The notes under the pieces are model-generated. The model saw nothing but the letters and a program-made list of their open reading frames with translations, did no database searches and was not told the origin of the DNA. Source: Pseudobowmanella zhangzhouensis (GTDB lineage Bacteria; Pseudomonadota; Gammaproteobacteria; Enterobacterales; Alteromonadaceae). From it: a stretch of DNA of 64,000 nt. The translations under genes were made by a program, and so were the position numbers. Location of the stretch: NCBI RefSeq assembly GCF_042662685.1, contig NZ_JBHSYO010000004.1:62001-126000 (forward strand), read 5' to 3'. Below are positions 35,283 to 43,756 of this stretch, one piece after another (the first letter of the stretch is position 1; each line of letters opens with the position of its first letter).

Positions 35283-35735
35283 TTAGCGTTCGGTGATGAA
35301 ATGTACCATCAAAGGGTAACGCGTACCGTTTTGAGTAGAAATTTCCAGCAATAGTTGCCACTGCATTCGCGCTTCACTGCAGCTACCGAGAAAAAATACG
35401 CCGCTGTTTTGTCCATCGGTTATTAGTGGAATACGGCCCATATACATATTCACACCTTCAATTGCGCCACTTTGCAGTTGCCAACCTGAGGGTAAATGCG
35501 CTTTGAGTCGGATTTCCTCCTCCAATTGCACAGGGAAAGGCTCGAAAGTTAAGCGGATAACCTGATTTTCAATTAAAAACTCACACGAGGCCGAATTTAA
35601 TTCGCACACCTCACTGGCAGGATTTATTTGCCCGGTTTTAGAAAGTTGTAAAGATAACGTTAAAATAATGGCCAATAACCCGCATAAAACGGCCACTTTT
35701 GTATATTTGCTGAACACTTTAAAAAATCTCTCCAC
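35283..35735 (-). CDS. Hypothetical membrane-anchored periplasmic protein
   Basis: 150 aa with one N-terminal membrane helix (VAVLCGLLAIILTLSL, residues ~14-29) and a periplasmic beta-rich domain. Four cysteines are visible (the N-terminal VAVLC, then VCELNSASC and GSCSEA). The domain is a little like FixH/CcoH periplasmic modules, but no family is recognised. It starts only ~33 bases from a perfect FNR box that it shares with the divergent ccoNOQP operon, so oxygen regulation and an oxidase-related role are plausible inferences. Confidence 0.65.
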   Translation of the reverse strand: MERFFKVFSKYTKVAVLCGLLAIILTLSLQLSKTGQINPASEVCELNSASCEFLIENQVIRLTFEPFPVQLEEEIRLKAHLPSGWQLQSGAIEGVNMYMGRIPLITDGQNSGVFFLGSCSEARMQWQLLLEISTQNGTRYPLMVHFITER

Positions 35736-35767
35736 ACCATGTGTTTTCTGGGATCTTCGTTTTTTTA

Positions 35768-35781
35768 TTGATACCGATCAA
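35768..35781. promoter_or_regulatory. Perfect FNR box upstream of ccoNOQP
   Basis: TTGAT-ACCG-ATCAA, an exact match to the FNR/EtrA consensus. A class II arrangement (box centred at -41.5) would put the start near 35816, with TTTGAT (35805-35810) as a -10 candidate and a leader of ~145 bases to ccoN. The FNR regulator gene itself is in this window at 42939. Confidence 0.8.
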
Positions 35782-35960
35782 GCATTTAGCCGGATGACTT
35801 TCAATTTGATTTTATCAACCGTATCATGCACGCGTACACAGTACCAATGTGGTTATTTTTTGCTCGAAAAGGGCTTCCCTCTCTGGCGAATTTAATCAAC
35901 TCACCTATGTTTTACATGGGTCATAAACAATAACTTTCAAAAGCTGGAAGAAACTTAAAA

Positions 35961-37388
35961 ATGAGTGAAATCAGTCAGGCACAATCGCAATACAACTACA
36001 AAGTAGTGCGACAGTTCGCCATTATGACGGTAGTCTGGGGAATTGTTGGCATGAGCGCCGGCGTGTTTATCGCTGCTCAGTTGATCTGGCCAGAGCTTAG
36101 CTTTGACTTGCCATGGTTAACCTACTCTCGCCTGCGTCCATTGCACACCAACGCGGTAATCTTTGCCTTCGGTGGCTGCGCATTGTTCGCTACGTCTTAT
36201 TACATCGTGCAACGCACGTCGCAAGCCCGTCTGTTCAGTGACAAACTGGCCGCCTTTACCTTCTGGGGTTGGCAGGCTGTTATTGTTCTTGCTGCAGTTA
36301 CCCTGCCTCTGGGTATCACTTCAAGCAAAGAATATGCTGAACTGGAATGGCCAATCGATATCTTAATCGCCTTGGTGTGGATTGCGTACGCTATCGTGTT
36401 CTTCGGTACCGTTATCAAACGTAAAGTGTCACACATATACGTGGCTAACTGGTTCCTGGGCGCCTTCATCATTACTGTAGCAGTGCTGCACATTGGTAAC
36501 AGCATGGCTATTCCGGTATCTATGACCAAGTCATACTCGCTGTATGCCGGTGCGGTAGATGCGATGATGCAATGGTGGTACGGCCACAACGCAGTAGGTT
36601 TCTTCCTCACTGCCGGCTTCCTGGGCATGATGTACTACTTCGTTCCGAAACAAGCAGAGCGTCCGGTATTCTCTTATCGTTTGTCGGTTGTACACTTCTG
36701 GGCACTGGTTTCCCTGTATATCTGGGCTGGTCCGCACCACTTGCACTATACCGCGCTGCCAGACTGGACTCAGTCTCTGGGTATGGTGATGTCGGTCATT
36801 CTGTTCGTGCCTTCATGGGGCGGTATGATCAACGGTATCATGACTCTGTCTGGTGCATGGCATAAACTGCGTCGCGACCCTGTTCTGCGTTTCCTGATTG
36901 TTTCTCTGTCTTTCTACGGTATGTCGACCTTCGAAGGTCCGATGATGGCGATTAAGACCGTTAACGCGCTGTCTCACTACACCGACTGGACCGTAGGTCA
37001 CGTACACTCTGGTGCGTTAGGTTGGGTAGCGATGGTGTCTATCGGCTCTCTGTATCACCTGATTCCTGTTCTGTTCGGCAAAGCTCGTATGTATAGCTAC
37101 ACACTGGTTAACATTCACTTCTGGCTGGCGACTATCGGCGTAGTATTGTACATCGTGGCCATGTGGATCAGCGGTGTTATGCAGGGCATGATGTGGCGTT
37201 CAATCAACGCTGACGGCACCCTGACCTACAGCTTCGTGGAATCTTTAGAAGCGTCGTATCCTTTCTACTTCGTACGTTTCCTGGGTGGATTGTGCGTGGT
37301 AGCCGGTATGTTAATCATGGCTTATAACGTGTACCGCACTGTGCGTGGCACCGAAGAGCACATGTATTTAGAAACCAAGCCGGCTTAA
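35961..37388 (+). CDS. ccoN: cbb3-type cytochrome c oxidase subunit I
   Basis: Catalytic haem-copper subunit of the high-affinity oxidase: reduces O2 to water and pumps protons. 475 aa with ~12 membrane helices. Key residues visible: H in RLRPLHTNAVIFAFGG (low-spin haem b), the CuB histidine in WWYGHNAVGF, the HH pair in AGPHHLHY, and H345 in VGHVHSGALGW. Length matches the family. First gene of ccoNOQP, preceded by an FNR box. Confidence 0.97.
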   Translation: MSEISQAQSQYNYKVVRQFAIMTVVWGIVGMSAGVFIAAQLIWPELSFDLPWLTYSRLRPLHTNAVIFAFGGCALFATSYYIVQRTSQARLFSDKLAAFTFWGWQAVIVLAAVTLPLGITSSKEYAELEWPIDILIALVWIAYAIVFFGTVIKRKVSHIYVANWFLGAFIITVAVLHIGNSMAIPVSMTKSYSLYAGAVDAMMQWWYGHNAVGFFLTAGFLGMMYYFVPKQAERPVFSYRLSVVHFWALVSLYIWAGPHHLHYTALPDWTQSLGMVMSVILFVPSWGGMINGIMTLSGAWHKLRRDPVLRFLIVSLSFYGMSTFEGPMMAIKTVNALSHYTDWTVGHVHSGALGWVAMVSIGSLYHLIPVLFGKARMYSYTLVNIHFWLATIGVVLYIVAMWISGVMQGMMWRSINADGTLTYSFVESLEASYPFYFVRFLGGLCVVAGMLIMAYNVYRTVRGTEEHMYLETKPA

Positions 37389-37399
37389 GGAGTGACGTC

Positions 37400-38005
37400 A
37401 TGGTAAATATCCACGAGAAAATCGAAAAAAATACTGGATTGTTGATTGTTATGGTCATCATCGCGATTAGCTTTGGTGCCCTGGCAGAAATCTTTCCACT
37501 GTTTTACCAAAAAGAGATGACCACCCCGGTTAAAGGTCTGAAACCCTACACTGCCCTGCAGTTAGAGGGTCGTGACATTTATATCCGTGAAGGCTGTGTC
37601 GGTTGTCACTCGCAGATGATTCGCCCATTCCGTGCTGAAACTGAACGTTATGGTCACTATTCCGTAGCTGGCGAGTCTGTATGGGAGCATCCGTTCCTGT
37701 GGGGCTCTAAGCGTACCGGTCCGGATCTGGCGCGTGTTGGCGGTCGTTACAGTGATGAATGGCATCGCGTTCACCTGACCAACCCACGTACAGTGGTTCC
37801 TCAGTCAAATATGCCAAGTTTCCCTTGGTTGAATGAGAACAAACTGGACGGTGCGTTGACCGCGAAGAAAATGGAAGTGTTCCGTGGTTTCGGTGTGCCA
37901 TACACCGATGAAGATATCGCGGGCGCTCAGGCAGCGGTGAAAGGTAAAACTGAAATGGAAGCTCTGATTGCTTACCTGCAATCACTGGGCACTGCGCTGA
38001 AGTGA
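37400..38005 (+). CDS. ccoO: cbb3-type cytochrome c oxidase subunit II (mono-haem c)
   Basis: 201 aa. N-terminal membrane anchor (LLIVMVIIAISFGALAEI) followed by a periplasmic c-type cytochrome domain: YIREGCVGCHSQMIRPF has the CxxCH haem site, and SQSNMPSFPW-like PQSNMPSFPW supplies the distal methionine. Passes electrons from CcoP to CcoN. AAGGAGTGACGTC precedes the ATG, 11 bases after ccoN. Confidence 0.97.
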   Translation: MVNIHEKIEKNTGLLIVMVIIAISFGALAEIFPLFYQKEMTTPVKGLKPYTALQLEGRDIYIREGCVGCHSQMIRPFRAETERYGHYSVAGESVWEHPFLWGSKRTGPDLARVGGRYSDEWHRVHLTNPRTVVPQSNMPSFPWLNENKLDGALTAKKMEVFRGFGVPYTDEDIAGAQAAVKGKTEMEALIAYLQSLGTALK

Positions 38006-38010
38006 ACCCT

Positions 38011-38199
38011 ATGGATCACGGATTAATCGGCAGTATTTCCACCGTTTTAGTTTTTGTAACTTTTATCGCGATTGTGTGGTGGGCCTATAGCCGTCAATCA
38101 AAGAAAAACTTTGAAGAAGCGGCAAACCTAATCTTCGATGACGAAGAGCAACATAAGGCCTCTACGCAACAAACACGGGAGTCTTCTACTAATGAGTAG
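38011..38199 (+). CDS. ccoQ: cbb3-type oxidase small subunit CcoQ
   Basis: 62 aa with one membrane helix (ISTVLVFVTFIAIVWWAYS) followed by the family hallmark KKNFEEAANLIFDDEE. Stabilises the oxidase complex. ATG 38011 is preferred; a GTG at 38002 in frame overlaps the ccoO stop and would add three residues. Its end overlaps ccoP by eight bases. Confidence 0.93.
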   Translation: MDHGLIGSISTVLVFVTFIAIVWWAYSRQSKKNFEEAANLIFDDEEQHKASTQQTRESSTNE

Positions 38200-39160
38200 T
38201 TTTTGGATGATATTTGTCGGCGCGATCAGCGTTGGCACTGTAATCGGCTGCTACTTCCTGCTGCGTTGGTGTTTGTCTAACAAAACCGGTATCGCGGAAG
38301 GTGAGTCGATGGGTCACACCTTCGATGGCATTGAGGAAATAAATAACCCTCTGCCACGTTGGTGGACCATCATGTTCTACATCACTATGGTGTGGGGTTT
38401 AATTTACTTCCTGGTGTTCCCTAGCTTCTCAGCCGGGCACGAAGGCTTGTTTGGCTGGAAGAGCTCAAACCAGGGCGTATTGAGCATGGAAGAGTCGAAA
38501 GAAGCCACCAAGCAAGCGATCGCCGATGGCAAAGTCATCATGTATGACCGCGAAGTGGCCATGGCCGACGAAAAATTTGGCCCTATCTTCTCTGAGATTG
38601 CCCAGCAAACCGTTGAAGATCTGATGGCGGATGAAGAAGCGCTGAAAATCGGTAAGCGTTTGTTCCTGCAAAACTGTGCTCAATGTCACGGTTCAGATGC
38701 ACGCGGTGGTAATGGCTTCCCTAACCTGACTGACAATGATTGGTTGTATGGTGGTGAATTCAACACTATCAAAACGACTCTTTTACATGGTCGTCAGGGG
38801 GCAATGCCTGCGTGGATTGATACCTTCGGTGAAGATGGCATTAAGGAACTGGTTGCTTACGTGCAAACGCTGAGTGGTCGTGAAGTAGATGCACAACTGG
38901 CCGAAGCAGGCAAAGCCAAATTCGCAGTGTGTGCTGCCTGTCACGGTATGGACGGCAAAGGTAACCATGCGATGGGTGCACCTAATCTGACGGACAACAT
39001 CTGGTTGTACGGCGGCAGCGAGCGCAGCATTACTGAAACTCTGACCCATGGTCGTGCCGGTGTCATGCCTGCATGGAAAGAGATTCTGGGTGAAGAGAAA
39101 ATTCACGTAATCAGTGCATACGTTTACAGCCTGTCTAACAAGCCATCAGAAGACAAATAA
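38192..39160 (+). CDS. ccoP: cbb3-type cytochrome c oxidase subunit III (di-haem c)
   Basis: 322 aa. Two N-terminal membrane helices (FWMIFVGAISVGTVIGCYFL and WTIMFYITMVWGLIYFLVF) and two haem c domains, CAQCHGSDARGGNGFPNL and CAACHGMDGKGNHAMGAPNL, each with a distal methionine segment (QGAMPAW; AGVMPAW). Accepts electrons from the cytochrome bc1/c pool. ATG 38192 has GGGAG ten bases upstream and lies within the ccoQ end. Followed by a terminator. Confidence 0.97.
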   Translation: MSSFWMIFVGAISVGTVIGCYFLLRWCLSNKTGIAEGESMGHTFDGIEEINNPLPRWWTIMFYITMVWGLIYFLVFPSFSAGHEGLFGWKSSNQGVLSMEESKEATKQAIADGKVIMYDREVAMADEKFGPIFSEIAQQTVEDLMADEEALKIGKRLFLQNCAQCHGSDARGGNGFPNLTDNDWLYGGEFNTIKTTLLHGRQGAMPAWIDTFGEDGIKELVAYVQTLSGREVDAQLAEAGKAKFAVCAACHGMDGKGNHAMGAPNLTDNIWLYGGSERSITETLTHGRAGVMPAWKEILGEEKIHVISAYVYSLSNKPSEDK

Positions 39161-39180
39161 ACCTGTAAAGTGGTATAAAA

Positions 39181-39208
39181 GCCTCGTTATTTAACGAGGC
39201 TTTTTTTT
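39181..39208 (+). terminator. Rho-independent terminator after ccoP
   Basis: A perfect 20-base palindrome GCCTCGTTA-TT-TAACGAGGC followed by eight T residues. It separates ccoNOQP from ccoH, so the assembly genes need read-through or their own promoter. Confidence 0.9.
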
Positions 39209-39222
39209 AAAACGAGAATGAT

Positions 39223-39708
39223 ATGCAGTCTACCTCTCCCTGGTATAAACAAGTTTGGCCCTGGGTACTGATCCTTATCCCTTTTACCTCCGTCATTATG
39301 GGTTTCGTTATTGCCTATGTGTCCACCAGTGGCAAAGATTCACTGGTTATTGACGACTATTACAAAGAAGGCCGCGCAATCAATAAGCAACTGCTCAAGA
39401 TTGAACAGGCACAGCAATTGGGTATCGCAGGTAATCTGACCGTGCAGGATGGCGAAATGGTATTTGTGCTCGACGATGCAGCACAGCATGACGGCACGGC
39501 GTTAACATTAAATTTTTTCCATGCGACCTTAAAAGAGAAAGATTTCGATATACGCCTGATCCGCTCATCGGATAACCGCTATCACGCCAATTACTCGGGT
39601 GATATCAGTGGTAAATGGCGTGTGACCATGACACCGTTTAATGATGCCTGGAAAGTTCAGAGCGTATTCACCCTGCCCCGTGCTGACGCGATTCGGATTG
39701 CGCCTTAA
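39223..39708 (+). CDS. ccoH: cbb3 oxidase assembly protein CcoH/FixH
   Basis: 161 aa. One N-terminal membrane helix (WVLILIPFTSVIMGFVIAYV) with the FixH motif LVIDDYYKEGRAINKQL directly after it and a periplasmic beta-domain. Needed for oxidase maturation in species studied. Its stop codon overlaps the ATG of ccoI (TAATG). The cluster has no ccoG between ccoP and ccoH. Confidence 0.9.
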   Translation: MQSTSPWYKQVWPWVLILIPFTSVIMGFVIAYVSTSGKDSLVIDDYYKEGRAINKQLLKIEQAQQLGIAGNLTVQDGEMVFVLDDAAQHDGTALTLNFFHATLKEKDFDIRLIRSSDNRYHANYSGDISGKWRVTMTPFNDAWKVQSVFTLPRADAIRIAP

Positions 39709-42068
39709 TGACCCAAAGTTGTTTTCACTGCATTCAGCCGTTGCCGGCTGATGCAGATTTCAGCGTCACAGTTTTAGGCGAACCACGTACCATGTGCTGC
39801 CCGGGCTGCGCGGCTGTGGCACAGGCAATCGTCGACGGCGGTATGGAAGATTACTATCGCTTTCGCACCGATAAGGCGGTAAAAGCTGGCGATACAGACA
39901 TATTGCAAAAGTTATCCGTATTTGATGACAAACAATTGCAACAGGAATTTGTGGTCGCCGATGGCGATTGCAGTGAAATTCAACTCACCGTCGAGGGAAT
40001 AACCTGTGCGGCTTGTGGGTGGTTAATTGAACGTCAGTTAGCCAAAACGGATGGCATCGTGCAAGTTGCGGTCAATGTGGCGGCACGCCGCGCCACCGTG
40101 CGCTGGACGGATAAAACCTTACCTCTGTCTGCATTACTTAAAGTATTTAGCCGTATCGGCTATCAGGCCCTGCCGTTTCAACCGGATCAGCATGAAGCAT
40201 CCTACCAGCGCGAAAAGAAAAGCTATCTGAAAAAGCTAGGGCTGGCCGGTCTGATGACTATGCAATTAATGATGCTGGCCTTTGCACTGTATTTCGACTG
40301 GTTTGATCATGTCGACACCGCCACACGGCAATTTTTCCATTGGATCAGCCTGTTATTGTGCACCCCTGTGGTGTTGTATTCAGGACTGGGCTTTTACCAA
40401 AGCGCCTGGTATGCCCTAAAAGCCGGACGACTGAATATGGATGTGCCGGTTACAGTAGCAATTTTCGGCGCATTTTCAGCTAGTGCCTACGCCACTATCA
40501 CTGAACACGGCCCCATTTATTTTGAGTCCATGGCCATGTTTATCTTTCTATTACTAATCAGCCGATATCTGGAACACCAATCACGCCATCGGGCTGCGCA
40601 AATTTCTGCCAACAACATGAAACATTTGCCGCTCACCGCCAATAAGATGATAGATGGCGACGTACATAGTGCACTGGCTCGTCAATTAGTTGCAGGTGAT
40701 GAAATATTGGTGCGTGCTGGTGAGACGATTCCCGCCGATGGCGTGGTTAGCCAAGGCCGCAGTGAAGTCGATGAGTCCATGCTGACCGGCGAATTTGAGC
40801 CACAAAGCCGACAAGCCGGGGATAATGTATTTGGCGGCAGTATTAATCAGTCCGATGTACTTTACGTTACTGTGTCCCGCCCATTAAAACAGTCACTTAT
40901 CAGCCAGATAATGCGACTACAGGAGTTGGCGATGGCAGAACGTCCTGCGATCGCCGGATTGGCAGATCAACTGGCCAGTTACTTCGTCGCCGCGGTACTG
41001 GTGATATCTGCCCTGACCTTCTGGTATTGGTACGACACTGGCGCCAGCCATGCGTTTTACATTGCGATTGCCGTATTGGTTGGTACCTGCCCTTGTGCTT
41101 TGGGTCTGGCTACTCCGAGCGCTCTGACCAGTGCAGTGGCTAACCTCAATCGCAAAGGGATTTTAATTAAGCGCGGAGACAGCCTGGAAAAGCTGACTCA
41201 GATAACTACCGTGGCGCTGGATAAAACCGGCACGCTTACGGAAGGTCAGTTTAGCCTGACGTCAATTCAAACAACGGTGGAACAACACCAAGCGTTATCA
41301 TTAGCCGCAAGTCTGGAAGCGTTGTCAGAGCATCCTATCGCAAAAGCGTTTAGCAATACTGAATGTCACCAGGTGTCCGATGGTCGGGTACACATTGGTC
41401 AGGGTATTGAAGGCACCATCAACGATATGCGCTTCCGTATTGGCTCAGCAGCATTTATTGGCGCTGAGATTCCCGCCGCCTGGCAATCCGCGCGGGTATT
41501 TTTGGCCGATGAAAGCGCGTGTATCGCGGCATTTTGGTTAAGCGACACGCTGCGCGACGATGCCAGTGAATTAGTCATCGCTCTGGCAGATAAACCGATT
41601 CATTTGCTTAGTGGCGATGCTGCACCAGCAGTACAGGAACAGGCAGAAAAGTTGGGAATTGAGCATCAACACGCTCATTGCACACCAGAAGATAAACTGG
41701 CATTGATTCGCCAGATGCAATCTCAGGGACAACGAGTGCTTATGGTTGGCGACGGGATTAATGATGGACCGGTGCTTGCTGCTGCGGATGTCTCTGTCAC
41801 GCTCGCTGCGGCAACTGATTTAGCGAAAAGTGCAGCGGATGTGGTATTGCTGCAACCCAAACTCATGCATATTCCACATTTATTGACCATCGCCAAGCTT
41901 TGCCGACAAAAAATACGCCAGAATATCGGTTGGGCGCTGGGATATAACCTGCTGATACTGCCATTGGCGGTTAGCGGTATACTCACCCCTTGGATGGCCG
42001 TGCTGGGCATGTCATTAAGCTCAGTGATCGTCGTAACTAACTCGCTCACATTACTGAAAAAGGATTAG
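39708..42068 (+). CDS. ccoI: Copper-transporting P1B-type ATPase CcoI/FixI
   Basis: 786 aa. N-terminal cysteine module (CFHCIQPL and MCCPGCAAV), a metal-binding domain GITCAACGWLIE, membrane CPC motif (GTCPCALGLATPSA), actuator DESMLTGE, phosphorylation site DKTGTLTEG, ATP-binding HP (SEHPIAKA) and hinge GDGINDGPVLA. FixI-type ATPases export Cu+ slowly to the periplasm for insertion into CuB of the oxidase. Part of ccoH-ccoI-ccoS. Confidence 0.94.
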   Translation: MTQSCFHCIQPLPADADFSVTVLGEPRTMCCPGCAAVAQAIVDGGMEDYYRFRTDKAVKAGDTDILQKLSVFDDKQLQQEFVVADGDCSEIQLTVEGITCAACGWLIERQLAKTDGIVQVAVNVAARRATVRWTDKTLPLSALLKVFSRIGYQALPFQPDQHEASYQREKKSYLKKLGLAGLMTMQLMMLAFALYFDWFDHVDTATRQFFHWISLLLCTPVVLYSGLGFYQSAWYALKAGRLNMDVPVTVAIFGAFSASAYATITEHGPIYFESMAMFIFLLLISRYLEHQSRHRAAQISANNMKHLPLTANKMIDGDVHSALARQLVAGDEILVRAGETIPADGVVSQGRSEVDESMLTGEFEPQSRQAGDNVFGGSINQSDVLYVTVSRPLKQSLISQIMRLQELAMAERPAIAGLADQLASYFVAAVLVISALTFWYWYDTGASHAFYIAIAVLVGTCPCALGLATPSALTSAVANLNRKGILIKRGDSLEKLTQITTVALDKTGTLTEGQFSLTSIQTTVEQHQALSLAASLEALSEHPIAKAFSNTECHQVSDGRVHIGQGIEGTINDMRFRIGSAAFIGAEIPAAWQSARVFLADESACIAAFWLSDTLRDDASELVIALADKPIHLLSGDAAPAVQEQAEKLGIEHQHAHCTPEDKLALIRQMQSQGQRVLMVGDGINDGPVLAAADVSVTLAAATDLAKSAADVVLLQPKLMHIPHLLTIAKLCRQKIRQNIGWALGYNLLILPLAVSGILTPWMAVLGMSLSSVIVVTNSLTLLKKD

Positions 42069-42070
42069 CT

Positions 42071-42256
42071 TTGTCAGTCATTTACTTTCTAATTCCACTG
42101 GCGATCTTACTGGTCATCGTAGCTCTGGGCGCTTTTTTCTGGGCGGTAAAGACGAATCAGTTTGAAGACCTGGAACGCCATGGCAGCAGCATTCTGTTTG
42201 ACGATGATTTGAAAAAGCCGGCACAACCGACTGACCATGATAAGCCTGAGTTATAG
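42071..42256 (+). CDS. ccoS: cbb3 oxidase maturation protein CcoS
   Basis: 61 aa. Single membrane helix (IYFLIPLAILLVIVALGAFF) and the family motif FWAVKTNQFEDLERHGSSIL followed by acidic FDDD. Required for cofactor insertion into CcoN. The start is TTG 42071, supported by AAAAGGA six bases upstream. It overlaps the next gene by 20 bases. Confidence 0.93.
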   Translation: MSVIYFLIPLAILLVIVALGAFFWAVKTNQFEDLERHGSSILFDDDLKKPAQPTDHDKPEL

Positions 42257-42908
42257 TGCTGCCCTGCTGATTGGCCTTGCTGGCAGCCTGCACTGTATCG
42301 GCATGTGCGGGGGGATTGTCAGCGCCTTTCGCATGGGAGTTGATCCGGCGCGCAGCGCCAATGGGTTTGTGCTTGCTTATCACGCCGGTCGCCTGTCCAG
42401 CTATGCCCTGGCCGGGGCACTAGCCGGTGGCCTTGGTCAGATTGTCGGCAAACAAAGCAGCGGCAGTGTCAATCTCTTGCTGCTATTAAGCGGTGTGATG
42501 CTGGTTTTGTTGGGTTTATATATCGGTAACTGGTGGCGTGGTCTGACGCATCTTGAACAATTGGGCAGTGTGTTATGGAAACGTCTCGCCCCATTGTCAC
42601 GTGCCCTGTTGCCTGTAAAACACCTGCCTCAAGCCTACCTGTATGGCGTTGTCTGGGGTTGGCTGCCCTGCGGATTGGTGTACTCCACGCTCAGTTGGTC
42701 AATGGCCAGTGGCAGTAGTGTCGATGGTGCACTGGTAATGGTGTTTTTTGGTGTGGGTACTTTACCAGCACTGCTAACCGTATCGCTGTTGGGCGTGCAA
42801 CTCAACGAATGGGTAAAACAGGCCCTGATCCGCAGTCTTATCGGGCTCAGTTTGGTGGCGTTTGGCCTCTTTAACGTTTTAATTTCACTGCAAATTTCGC
42901 TATATTAG
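42237..42908 (+). CDS. Sulfite exporter TauE/SafE-like (DsbD-type) membrane protein
   Basis: 223 aa with about six helices. LAGSLHCIGMCGGIVSAF carries two membrane cysteines, and YGVVWGWLPCGLVYSTLSW a third, the pattern of the CcdA/DsbD-like family often placed after ccoS. A redox or metal role in oxidase or cytochrome c maturation is inferred from context. ATG overlaps ccoS by 20 bases, so it belongs to the same transcript. Confidence 0.85.
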   Translation: MISLSYSAALLIGLAGSLHCIGMCGGIVSAFRMGVDPARSANGFVLAYHAGRLSSYALAGALAGGLGQIVGKQSSGSVNLLLLLSGVMLVLLGLYIGNWWRGLTHLEQLGSVLWKRLAPLSRALLPVKHLPQAYLYGVVWGWLPCGLVYSTLSWSMASGSSVDGALVMVFFGVGTLPALLTVSLLGVQLNEWVKQALIRSLIGLSLVAFGLFNVLISLQISLY

Positions 42909-42938
42909 CGCGTAATCGAGCAGGAACCGGAGTCCATC

Positions 42939-43658
42939 ATGAAATCATCGGCTTGTGGAATAAGCTGTCAGCATTGCAGTATCAGCCAACTGTGTCTGCC
43001 TTACTCGTTAAATGGCACAGAGCTTTCACGTCTGGATGAGATCATTGAGCGCAAACGCCCTTATCATAAAAACGATATGGTGGCGCAGGCTGGCCAACCG
43101 CTGAAATCCCTGTTTGCGGTTCGTTCCGGATCATTTAAAAGCTATACCGTTTCGCCTGATGGCGCCGAGCAGATTATTGCTTTCCATCTGCCGGGTGATT
43201 TGATTGGATTCGATGGTATCAGTACACAATTACATCAAAGTAATAGCCAGGCACTGGAAACGTCCATGCTGTGCGAAGTTCCGTTTGATACGTTGACCCA
43301 GCTGTCCAGCACGTTTCCAAAGCTTGGCCAACAGGTGATGCGTTTGATGAGCGGTGAAATCAGCCACAATCATGACATGATGCTGCAACTTAATCAGCGC
43401 ACTGCTAATGAGCGTTTAGCCTACTTTTTACAATCTTTATCGGTACGCTTCGGTGAACGCGGCTTGTCATCTCGCCAGTTCCGTTTATCCATGACCCGCG
43501 CGGAAATTGGTAACTATCTGGGTCTGACAGTTGAAACCATTTCACGCCTGTTGACCCGATTCCAGAAGGCTGGGTTAATAAAGGTTGAAGGTAAATTTAT
43601 CAGCCTGCAAAGCGAGCAACTAGTTGCCGATTGCGAAAAATTATTCAGCGCAGCCTAA
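42939..43658 (+). CDS. fnr: FNR/EtrA oxygen-sensing transcription regulator
   Basis: 239 aa. N-terminal iron-sulfur cysteines C10-x2-C13-x5-C19 with an extra C6 (CGISCQHCSISQLC), the same spacing as E. coli FNR, and the fourth ligand in SMLCEVPFD. Cyclic-nucleotide fold follows, then the helix-turn-helix ETISRLLTRFQKAGLI, where the FNR-type E..SR recognition motif predicts TTGAT-N4-ATCAA sites. It starts 30 bases after the TauE/SafE gene. A perfect site lies before ccoN, closing a regulatory circuit within this window. Confidence 0.96.
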   Translation: MKSSACGISCQHCSISQLCLPYSLNGTELSRLDEIIERKRPYHKNDMVAQAGQPLKSLFAVRSGSFKSYTVSPDGAEQIIAFHLPGDLIGFDGISTQLHQSNSQALETSMLCEVPFDTLTQLSSTFPKLGQQVMRLMSGEISHNHDMMLQLNQRTANERLAYFLQSLSVRFGERGLSSRQFRLSMTRAEIGNYLGLTVETISRLLTRFQKAGLIKVEGKFISLQSEQLVADCEKLFSAA

Positions 43659-43676
43659 AAATTCATTTCTAAGTAA

Positions 43677-43690
43677 TTGATCTGCCACAA
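43677..43690 (+). promoter_or_regulatory. Degenerate FNR-like box upstream of uspE
   Basis: TTGAT-CTGC-CACAA matches eight of ten conserved positions of the FNR consensus. It lies 66 bases before the uspE ATG and directly after fnr. The match is partial and may be chance. Confidence 0.35.
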
Positions 43691-43756
43691 TTGTTTTTGT
43701 GGCAGCAATGGCATTCTGGCGTACACTAAATGTACAAGTTGCCAGGAAGCTGCCCC

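Noticed and set aside
35806..35818. Second FNR-like site TTGAT-TTT-ATCAA upstream of ccoN
   Set aside because: The spacer is three bases instead of four, so the half-sites are out of register; it overlaps the expected -10 region.
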